Shown in pieces: positions 35,420 to 42,387 of a DNA stretch of 64,000 nucleotides (within the stretch, counting starts at the first letter, position 1; each line of letters begins with the position of its first letter). The stretch is from the NCBI GenBank assembly GCA_945869475.1, contig CAMBOV010000001.1, forward strand, positions 409,193-473,192. Direction: 5' to 3'. The translations under genes were made by a program, and so were the position numbers. The notes beneath the pieces were generated by a model. That model saw only the letters and a list, made by a program, of their open reading frames with translations. It ran no database searches and had not been told where the DNA came from. Source of the DNA: Singulisphaera sp. GP187 (GTDB lineage Bacteria; Planctomycetota; Phycisphaerae; Phycisphaerales; SM1A02).

Positions 35420-36220
35420 TCACGCGGATGTCGCACCAGTGCGCAGTCCGGTCGCCAGAAGTTGCGTGAACTCAGCGGCTGCTTCGACGGGATGCGTCGA
35501 TCCCATTCGTCGGACGAGGGCACTGCCGACGATCGCTGCGTCGGCGTGCTGCGTCACCGCTGCGACATGTGCTGGAGTCGAGAGACCAAACCCAGCAGCA
35601 ATTGGAAGCGCGCTCGCGAGGCGAATCGCCTCAACCGAGTGGGCGATTTCTGGATTCGACTCGCGTTCTCCGGTCAATCCTGCGCGCGCCAACAAGTAGA
35701 TGAATCCCCGGCAGAGCTCTGTCAACTGCGCGACTCGTGCACGCGAACTGTTGGGTGCGACGAGCAGCGAGAGCGACATGCCGCGCTCATCGCAGAAACC
35801 ACCAAGTTCTCCGGCGCAGGTGATGTCGAGGTCTGGCACGATCAATCCATCGAACCCTGCATCTGACGCGCACGCAACAAACTCTTGCGCGCCGATTTTC
35901 GTGACGATCGATGCACTCACCATCGCGACAAGTCCGACGTCAGTCGTTCGCCGCGCCTTTCGAACAGCATGAAAAACACTATCGACGGTCGCTCCTGCCG
36001 CGAGCGCTTCATGCATGCTCGCGGCAATCACAGGACCATCCGCGATCGGATCGCTGAATGGAATGCCCACTTCGATCACCGACGCTCCTGCCGCTGCGAC
36101 CGCACCAATGGCGGCAGTTGTGACGTCGAGGGATGGATACCCACCTGTCAAAAAGGGCATCAAACCGCTGCGATGTGAGCCTTTCAGCCGCTCGAAGATG
36201 CCATCGATCCGATGAGTCAC
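35420..36220 (-). CDS. trpA: Tryptophan synthase alpha chain
   Basis: 266 residues, a TIM barrel that splits indole-3-glycerol phosphate to indole and glyceraldehyde-3-phosphate. It has the catalytic Glu in VIEVGIPFSDPIADGPVI and Asp in GLIVPDLDITCAGEL, and the phosphate-binding AAGFGLSTPAHV and VGSALVRRM. No other trp gene is in the window: upstream lies a tRNA, and downstream, 4 bases away, the sugar ABC transporter. Confidence 0.96.
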   Translation of the reverse strand: MTHRIDGIFERLKGSHRSGLMPFLTGGYPSLDVTTAAIGAVAAAGASVIEVGIPFSDPIADGPVIAASMHEALAAGATVDSVFHAVRKARRTTDVGLVAMVSASIVTKIGAQEFVACASDAGFDGLIVPDLDITCAGELGGFCDERGMSLSLLVAPNSSRARVAQLTELCRGFIYLLARAGLTGERESNPEIAHSVEAIRLASALPIAAGFGLSTPAHVAAVTQHADAAIVGSALVRRMGSTHPVEAAAEFTQLLATGLRTGATSA

Positions 36221-36252
36221 GAAGCAAAGGGTAGCGCGCAGGCGCTCCCAAA

Positions 36253-36326
36253 TGGGGCGGCCGGGATTCGAACCCGGGTCTCACCGATTATGAGTCAGGG
36301 GCTCTAGACCGCTGAGCTACCACCCC
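36253..36326 (-). tRNA. tRNA with CAT anticodon (elongator Met or lysidine-modified Ile)
   Basis: A 74-base cloverleaf: acceptor GGGGTGG with CCGCCCC, discriminator A, D arm GCTC/GAGC, anticodon loop CTCATAA (CAT), T arm CCGGG-TTCGAAT-CCCGG. It is not an initiator by its first acceptor pair (G1-C72). Met and Ile2 cannot be told apart by eye. Confidence 0.93.
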
Positions 36327-36376
36327 AAACGAAACAGAGACTTCGCACGAGAAGATGCAAGAGTACAGAGTTGCAC

Positions 36377-36405
36377 TTGCGAAGAGCCGATTTCGGTGCC
36401 ACAAT
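36377..36405 (+). promoter_or_regulatory. Candidate promoter for the small ORF before secA
   Basis: TTGCGA (36377-36382), 17 bases, then CACAAT (36400-36405). The expected start of transcription falls at or next to GTG36412, which would give a leaderless message. Confidence 0.3.
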
Positions 36406-36411
36406 ACAGGC

Positions 36412-36708
36412 GTGGCGGCTGCTGTTCTCCATCCAACGCTCATTGCACTTCTGCTCACGCTCGCGGCGATCGGAACTCCACTTGCAGGCACCGCCGGCGG
36501 GTTCGTCATTGGCACGACGCGCGTCGTCGAGAGCCACGGTCATTCGATCGCCCCTCGCGCATCGCATGCCTCTGGCACTTCGGCAGAATTCGCACAGGTT
36601 CAACCCTGCGCTGCACGAGAGACAACGCCCGCGTGCGCGACTCTCACTTCGTGGGTGACACACGCACCACTCGCCGGTCTCGCCGCGACTCCCCCACCTT
36701 CCTGCTGA
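36412..36708 (+). CDS. Small putative exported protein upstream of secA
   Basis: 98 residues from GTG36412. The N-terminus VAAAVLHPTLIALLLTLAAIG is a hydrophobic signal or anchor; the rest is Thr/Ala-rich with four Cys and ends in PPPSC. No family recognised. The start choice rests on a candidate promoter immediately upstream. It sits 95 bases before secA and may be co-transcribed with it. Confidence 0.4.
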   Translation: MAAAVLHPTLIALLLTLAAIGTPLAGTAGGFVIGTTRVVESHGHSIAPRASHASGTSAEFAQVQPCAARETTPACATLTSWVTHAPLAGLAATPPPSC

Positions 36709-36803
36709 ACGTGTGGAGCGCGCACTCGCGCGCGTCGGGGCGTCGATTTTCTTCTCAACATAATTCATCGCACGGAGATTTCCGTCCGATTCACGAGCAA
36801 CCA

Positions 36804-39800
36804 ATGCCTATTCCAGTCCTCGACTTCTTCATCCGCAAGACCTTTGGAACCCAAAACCAGCGCATGGTGCGCCGCTACCTTCGAATCGTTGACAAGGTCA
36901 ACGAGCTCGAGTTGACCTACGCAGCAATGACCGACCCGCAACTGCGCGCGATGACCGATGTCTTTCGAGAGCGGGTGCGAAAAGGTGAGCGTCCCTACGA
37001 CATGATCCCCGAGATCTTTGGATGCGCCCGAGAAGCGATGGACCGCGCGGTCGGATTGCGCAACACGTTCAACACCGCTCTGGGCTTCGATGCCTCGCGA
37101 CTCGCCGAACCCGCGCGACAACTGTTTCTTGAGACGCAGGCGGCGATGGCCGCGACGGCACCTCGGTCGCCCACCGATGAACTGCGTGGATGCCACGGCG
37201 ACCTTGCGGGATGGCAACTGCTCGACATCCCCCCGTCGGTCTATCAAGCGATTCGCGAGGTGCTGCCTGAGAGTCGTCCGCCCTTTCGGGCGCGCCCTTT
37301 CGACGTGCAGATCATCGGAGGAATTGTTCTGAGCGAAGGACGCATCGCCGAAATGAAGACCGGAGAGGGAAAGACAATTGTCGGTCCGCTCGCCTGCTAT
37401 CTGGCGGCGTGCGAAGAGAAGCAAGTGCATGTCGTCACCGTGAACGATTACCTCGTGCAGCGTGATCGTGATTGGACCTTCCCGTTCTTTCGAGCCGTTG
37501 GATTGACTGTCGGTGCGATCCATCCAATGCATATGCAGAGGCCAAGCGACAAGATCACGGCCTACTCATGCGATGTCGTGTACGGAACGACGAGCGAATT
37601 TGGATTCGACTACTTGCGAGACAACATGAAACTGCGGGCGCAAGATCAGGTGCAGCGCCACCGCCAGTTCGCCATCGTCGACGAAGTCGACTCGACCCTG
37701 ATCGACGAGGCACGCACCCCGCTGATTATCTCAGGACCAGCGTTCAATCAGCAACCGCGCTACGACCTCGCCAAACGACTTGCGATGCACCTTGTTGCCA
37801 AGCAGACTGAGTGGCAAGGATCAGAAGACCGGGTTCAACACTGCCGCGCGGCGGCCGCCGGCGCTGAGGGCGATATTCGAAATGCCCGTGAGAAGAGTTT
37901 GATTCCCGCGATCAAACGCCGACTCGAAGAGGCACGCGCGCAACTACCGCAACTCGAACGCGAACGCGATCGTTTTACGCAGTACTACGAACTCGAGATG
38001 GACAAGAAGCGCGCGACCCTGACGCACGAAGGCGTCGAAGAAGCACAGCGCGAGGCAAAGATTGGATCGTTCTACGTCGGTGAGAACATGGACATGCCAC
38101 ACTTGCTCGAGCAATCGGTGCGCGCACACACGGTCTACCAACTCGACCGTGACTACGTCGTTGCCCCGGACGAAGATGGACAGCTCGGCGTCGTCATCGT
38201 CGACCAAAATACGGGACGAAAAATGGTCGGACGACAATGGTCCGATGGATTACATCAAGCGGTCGAGGCGAAAGAAAACGTGCGCATCAAAGAAGAGACG
38301 CAAACGATGGCGACCATCACCATCCAAAATTTCTTCAAGCTCTATGAACGCCTCTCGGGAATGACCGGAACGGCTGACACCGAAGCAACCGAATTTCACG
38401 AGATCTACCGACTTCCGGTCGTGTCGATTCCCACAAACGTTCCAGCTGTGCGCGTCGATCGCCAAGACCTGGTCTTTCTCTCGCAGAAGGACAAGTGGTC
38501 TCGCATCGTCGACGAGATCAAGCGCGTGCATGACACGGGCGCGCCGGTGCTCGTTGGAACGACGAGCGTCGAGAAGAGCGAAATGCTCAGCCGCATGCTG
38601 ACTGAAAGGCACTCGATTCGTCATGAGGTGCTCAACGCAAAGCAGCATGAACGAGAGGCCGACATCATTGCTGGCGCGGGACGGCTCGGCGCAGTCATGA
38701 TCGCGACGAACATGGCAGGTCGTGGAACGGACATCAAGCTTGCGCCGATCGATCCAACGATCTTGCTCGATCATTGGAAGCGCCGCGACCTCGCCCCGCG
38801 TGAAGCCGATGCCGCGATGGGCGAAGAAAAGTGCCTTTCGCTGATTCACCGCCACCTCGCGGGTCGCGTTCTGACTCTCCAGAAAAAAGATCTCGATGCG
38901 CTCGACGACGCGGCTGTGCGGCGATCACTGCTCGAACATTGGGTGACCGAGGCGCGCGATCTTTCATCCAAGAAGATCACCTCGATGTCGAATGAATTGC
39001 TCGAGGTCGAACTCGATGATGCAGGCTGGAGCATTCATCGTCTGAAGTTCTTTGCGAGCGTTGAAGAACTTGGCGGACTGCACATCGTCGGCACCGAACG
39101 CCACGAAAGTCGTCGGATCGACAATCAGTTGCGCGGTCGTTCGGGACGCCAAGGTGACCAGGGACAATCTCGGTTTTTTCTCGCTCTCGACGATGAATTG
39201 ATGAAAATGTTCGCTGGAAAGACCACGCTCAATGTGCTCAGTCGCTTTGGCATGAAGGAAGGCGATGCGATCGAGGCACCGATGCTGAGTCGAGCCGTCG
39301 AGAATGCGCAGCGCAAGATCGAAGAGCGCAACTTTCAGATGCGCAAGACGATTCTCGATTACGACGAACCGATGGAAGTGCAACGCCGAGACTTCTACGG
39401 ACGGCGCCAACCCATCCTCGAAGGTCGGGGAATCAAAAAGGTGGTCTTCGATTTCATCGATGAAGCGGTTGCCGATTCGGCAGCGACCTACCTTTCGCCA
39501 CTGCACGTTCCCGGTGCGATCTCGCAGTGGGTGTGGGAGGCCTTCGGCGTGATGATCGAGCCCGAGCGATTCGCAGGCAAAGACCGCGAAGGTGTGCTCA
39601 AGACCGTTTCGGTCGACGCACTCGAAGAGGCGACGTCGCACATCACCGTGACGATGGGCGAATACATCCCAGAAGAGTCTGACCCGTCCGAGTGGGATCG
39701 CCCAGGCGTCATCGAGTGGGCACTCAAGGCGTATGGCGTCGTCATCACTGAAGAAATTGTCGACGCCGAGGGGCGAGCTGGCATCGTGCAACGACTTGAG

Positions 39801-41009
39801 CAAGCAGCTCAAGTTCGCTTTGCTGCCATCGACTTGAGTCCGCTCGAACCCTACGTGCTGCCGGGATACGGGGCACGCGATCTGCTGCACTGGACGAACC
39901 GAATGCTTGGAGTGCAATTGCGCGAGGACCTTCTCGCGGGTGTGCGCGACCCTGTGGATGCGACCAAGCGACTGCAAGTCGAAGTTCGAAAGGCCTACCG
40001 AGAGCGCGAAGTCGCCTACCCGATTGATTTCGCAATCGAGTTCGTGAACATCAACATTCAAGCCTTTCCAGAGGCAGCACTCACGCAGTTCTGTGGATGG
40101 GCGCGCGGAAGATTTGAACTTGAGTGGAATCCGCAGGCGTTGCCGTCGGCCGATCCCGCAGAGTTGCGCCGCATGCTCATCGCAGAAGCGCAGACGTGGG
40201 ATGCCGCGCGCATCTCGGCTCGCGTCGATCGCATTCTTGCCTCGTTCACCAGTGGCGACTCCGTTGCAAGCACAGGCCAAAGCGATCATGCTGCGCAACA
40301 GACCGCGGGTGTCGAGGAGTGGCTCGCCAAGACCGTCTTCGTTCGATTGATGGATGAGGAACGTGCCGAGTTGCGGCTCGATGCGCGTGCCTACCTCGAG
40401 AAGCGGCTCACGCGGTTGCTGCGTGAAGAGCTTGAAGTCTTTGAACGGTTCGTGCTCTTGCAGATTCTCGATCAGTCGTGGAAGGACCATTTGCATGCGA
40501 TGGACCAGATGCGTGATTCAATCTCGTTTCGCTCGTTCAGTCAGAAGGATCCACGCATCGAGTTCAAGAAAGAATCTTCACGCCTCTTTGGCGAGATGAT
40601 TTCGAATGTGCGCGAACGTGTCATCGACCTGGTGTTCAAGGGCAAACTCTCACCACAAGCAATGCGCCCGCCCACTCCGCCGCCAGTTGCTGCAGTCACA
40701 GCGGCTTCCGACGCAGACGCCGCTTCAGATCAACCTGCAGCGCTCGAAGGAGCTGCTCCTGTGGGCGCACGAACTGCCCAGATTTCGGCGGATGTTCCAA
40801 CACAATCACAGGAGCGCGACATCGCCATCGCCGAACAGGCAGGAGCACCCCCTGCACGCTCAGCTGCATCAATCGCTGGATCGCCCACGGGAATGGCGCG
40901 CCCACCACGCGTGGTCGTTCCGGTCGGTGCGCCGACGGCAGTCGGTCGAAATGAACCATGCACGTGCGGCTCTGGAAAAAAGTACAAGCAGTGTTGCGGT
41001 AAGAAGTGA
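36804..41009 (+). CDS. secA: Preprotein translocase ATPase SecA, long form with insertions
   Basis: 1401 residues from the ATG of MPIPVLDFFIRKTFGT; the family is usually about 800-900. It drives proteins through SecYEG. Motifs: Walker A MKTGEGKT at 184-191, DEVDST near 293 followed by LIDEARTPLIISG, GTTSVEKSEML, NMAGRGTDIKL and LRGRSGRQGDQG. An extra coiled-coil segment (about 340-405, Arg/Glu/Gln-rich) interrupts the preprotein-binding region. A second insertion of about 200 residues (around 890-1110) lies in the scaffold/wing region. The Ala/Pro-rich tail ends in the SecB/zinc motif NEPCTCGSGKKYKQCC. Confidence 0.96.
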   Translation: MPIPVLDFFIRKTFGTQNQRMVRRYLRIVDKVNELELTYAAMTDPQLRAMTDVFRERVRKGERPYDMIPEIFGCAREAMDRAVGLRNTFNTALGFDASRLAEPARQLFLETQAAMAATAPRSPTDELRGCHGDLAGWQLLDIPPSVYQAIREVLPESRPPFRARPFDVQIIGGIVLSEGRIAEMKTGEGKTIVGPLACYLAACEEKQVHVVTVNDYLVQRDRDWTFPFFRAVGLTVGAIHPMHMQRPSDKITAYSCDVVYGTTSEFGFDYLRDNMKLRAQDQVQRHRQFAIVDEVDSTLIDEARTPLIISGPAFNQQPRYDLAKRLAMHLVAKQTEWQGSEDRVQHCRAAAAGAEGDIRNAREKSLIPAIKRRLEEARAQLPQLERERDRFTQYYELEMDKKRATLTHEGVEEAQREAKIGSFYVGENMDMPHLLEQSVRAHTVYQLDRDYVVAPDEDGQLGVVIVDQNTGRKMVGRQWSDGLHQAVEAKENVRIKEETQTMATITIQNFFKLYERLSGMTGTADTEATEFHEIYRLPVVSIPTNVPAVRVDRQDLVFLSQKDKWSRIVDEIKRVHDTGAPVLVGTTSVEKSEMLSRMLTERHSIRHEVLNAKQHEREADIIAGAGRLGAVMIATNMAGRGTDIKLAPIDPTILLDHWKRRDLAPREADAAMGEEKCLSLIHRHLAGRVLTLQKKDLDALDDAAVRRSLLEHWVTEARDLSSKKITSMSNELLEVELDDAGWSIHRLKFFASVEELGGLHIVGTERHESRRIDNQLRGRSGRQGDQGQSRFFLALDDELMKMFAGKTTLNVLSRFGMKEGDAIEAPMLSRAVENAQRKIEERNFQMRKTILDYDEPMEVQRRDFYGRRQPILEGRGIKKVVFDFIDEAVADSAATYLSPLHVPGAISQWVWEAFGVMIEPERFAGKDREGVLKTVSVDALEEATSHITVTMGEYIPEESDPSEWDRPGVIEWALKAYGVVITEEIVDAEGRAGIVQRLEQAAQVRFAAIDLSPLEPYVLPGYGARDLLHWTNRMLGVQLREDLLAGVRDPVDATKRLQVEVRKAYREREVAYPIDFAIEFVNINIQAFPEAALTQFCGWARGRFELEWNPQALPSADPAELRRMLIAEAQTWDAARISARVDRILASFTSGDSVASTGQSDHAAQQTAGVEEWLAKTVFVRLMDEERAELRLDARAYLEKRLTRLLREELEVFERFVLLQILDQSWKDHLHAMDQMRDSISFRSFSQKDPRIEFKKESSRLFGEMISNVRERVIDLVFKGKLSPQAMRPPTPPPVAAVTAASDADAASDQPAALEGAAPVGARTAQISADVPTQSQERDIAIAEQAGAPPARSAASIAGSPTGMARPPRVVVPVGAPTAVGRNEPCTCGSGKKYKQCCGKK

Positions 41010-41050
41010 ACGCGAGTGAGAAAGACCGCTATACTTCGCCCCCCGAAAGC

Positions 41051-41123
<73 letters not shown>

Positions 41124-41129
41124 TTTTTA

Positions 41130-41165
41130 CTTCGCTTGCCAGAGCGCCTTCGCTTGCCAGAGCGC
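41130..41165 (+). repeat. 18-base perfect tandem duplication after tRNA-Lys
   Basis: Two identical copies of CTTCGCTTGCCAGAGCGC, with a partial third. They lie between tRNA-Lys and the 3' end of the zinc-ribbon gene, directly after a TTTTT run (41124-41128) that may end the tRNA transcript. Confidence 0.95.
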
Positions 41166-41174
41166 CTTCGCCGC

Positions 41175-41444
41175 TCAACGCATCATCAGCGCGAGCAGAC
41201 CGGTGAGGGATCCAGCCACAATCACGACGAGCACGATGGCGACGATACGCACTCCCTTGCGTGGAGCGCTCTCGCGACGCGCTGGTCCATCCCAGAGAAA
41301 TGCGTGGCACTTGGGACAAATCTCCGCCTCTTCAATCACGGCCGCTCCGCAGTCGGGACAACGCCCCACAACGGGCGCTGAAAACCGACGGATGTCCTCG
41401 TCGGTTGGATCTTCGCCCTCGAGTTCGTTGTTGGGAGTGCCCAT
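41175..41444 (-). CDS. Small zinc-ribbon membrane protein
   Basis: 89 residues from MGTPNNELEGEDPTDED. A rubredoxin-like zinc ribbon CPDCGAAVIEEAEICPKC (about residues 28-45) is followed by a basic stretch and one C-terminal membrane helix (RIVAIVLVVIVAGSLTGLLA). Such proteins are common and mostly uncharacterised. Divergent from the thioredoxin-fold gene. Confidence 0.75.
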   Translation of the reverse strand: MGTPNNELEGEDPTDEDIRRFSAPVVGRCPDCGAAVIEEAEICPKCHAFLWDGPARRESAPRKGVRIVAIVLVVIVAGSLTGLLALMMR

Positions 41445-41495
41445 GTCGCACACTACTATGACAACCTTGCCGCACCACTGCAAGGGAGACCGCAC

Positions 41496-42050
41496 ATGGC
41501 GATGACACCATCCACAATGGTTCCACTCGGAACCCTCTGCCCCGCGTTTTCGCTCGTTGATGTTTCAACTGGCAAGGCGGTTTGTGAAAGCGACTTCGCC
41601 GGACGCCCACTCTTGGTGATGTTCATCTGCAACCACTGCCCCTTCGTGGTGCACGTGCAAGATGAACTCGCTCGACTCACGAACGACTATCCACCCGCTC
41701 ATCTTGGCTGCGTTGGAATTTGCTCGAACGATGTCACGACGCATCCGGGCGACTCGCCATCCAAGATGGTTGAGATGGCCCGAAAGAATGGATGGACATT
41801 TCCATATCTGCACGATCCATCTCAGGAATGCGCTCGAGCCTTTGACGCTGCGTGCACTCCAGACTTTTTTCTCTTCGATCGGTCGCACACGCTCGTCTAC
41901 CGAGGTCAACTCGACGAGAGCCGTCCTGGAAATCGGGTCGAACTCACCGGTGGCGATCTGCGACGGGCACTCGACGCGGTCTTCGAGGGATCGGCTGTCG
42001 AGGGGGAGCAACGACCATCGATTGGCTGCAACATCAAGTGGCGAAGTTGA
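41496..42050 (+). CDS. Thioredoxin-fold protein (AhpC/TSA-like, CNHCPF motif)
   Basis: 184 residues. The redox site is CNHCPFV (about 51-57), a CxxC variant found in a family of stand-alone cytosolic thioredoxin-like proteins; the fold continues with GICSNDVTTHPGDS and TPDFFLFDRSHTLVYRGQLD. Probably a thiol reductase or peroxidase. Its substrate is unknown. No signal peptide is seen. Confidence 0.85.
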   Translation: MAMTPSTMVPLGTLCPAFSLVDVSTGKAVCESDFAGRPLLVMFICNHCPFVVHVQDELARLTNDYPPAHLGCVGICSNDVTTHPGDSPSKMVEMARKNGWTFPYLHDPSQECARAFDAACTPDFFLFDRSHTLVYRGQLDESRPGNRVELTGGDLRRALDAVFEGSAVEGEQRPSIGCNIKWRS

Positions 42051-42103
42051 TCGCAGTTCTCTGTGTCGTTCAGCGCAGACCGCTGCGTGCAGCAACAACA
42101 AAT

Positions 42104-42135
42104 GAAAAACCCTCGTCGTGCAAGCACGCGAGGGT
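42104..42135 (-). terminator. Terminator of tRNA-Asp
   Basis: On the minus strand ACCCTCG...CGAGGGT arms, extended by a CGTG/CACG pairing, form a hairpin at 42109-42135 followed by TTTTT (42104-42108). It starts 8 bases after the tRNA-Asp 3' end. Confidence 0.8.
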
Positions 42136-42142
42136 CATTCAA

Positions 42143-42216
42143 CGAGGCGGACGGGAATCGAACCCGCAACCACCGGCGTGACAAGCCGGTACTCTAACCA
42201 ATTGAGCTACCGCCCC
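42143..42216 (-). tRNA. tRNA-Asp (GTC)
   Basis: A 74-base cloverleaf: acceptor GGGGCGG with CCGCCTC, discriminator G as usual for Asp, anticodon loop TTGTCAC (GTC), T arm GCGGG-TTCGATT-CCCGT. Confidence 0.96.
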
Positions 42217-42250
42217 AACACTGGCAACGGGCCTTGACGGCGACGAGCCA

Positions 42251-42289
42251 ACTTGGAACCAAGACTTGGAACCAAGACTTGGAACCAAG
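42251..42289. repeat. 13-base near-palindromic tandem repeat x3 upstream of tRNA-Asp
   Basis: Three perfect copies of ACTTGGAACCAAG. Each has CTTGG and CCAAG as inverted arms around AA. They lie 35 bases before the tRNA-Asp 5' end and after polA. Confidence 0.95.
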
Positions 42290-42387
42290 AGGGGAATAGT
42301 AGCGCGACATCGTCGCACGTCAACCATCCGCGGACATTCGCACAACTGTGCGGCTCGTCACTGCACGTCCCTCGTCGTCGACGCACC

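Noticed and set aside
38964..40496. 510-codon minus-strand ORF inside secA
   Set aside because: Antisense shadow of secA, which has full family motifs over the same bases.
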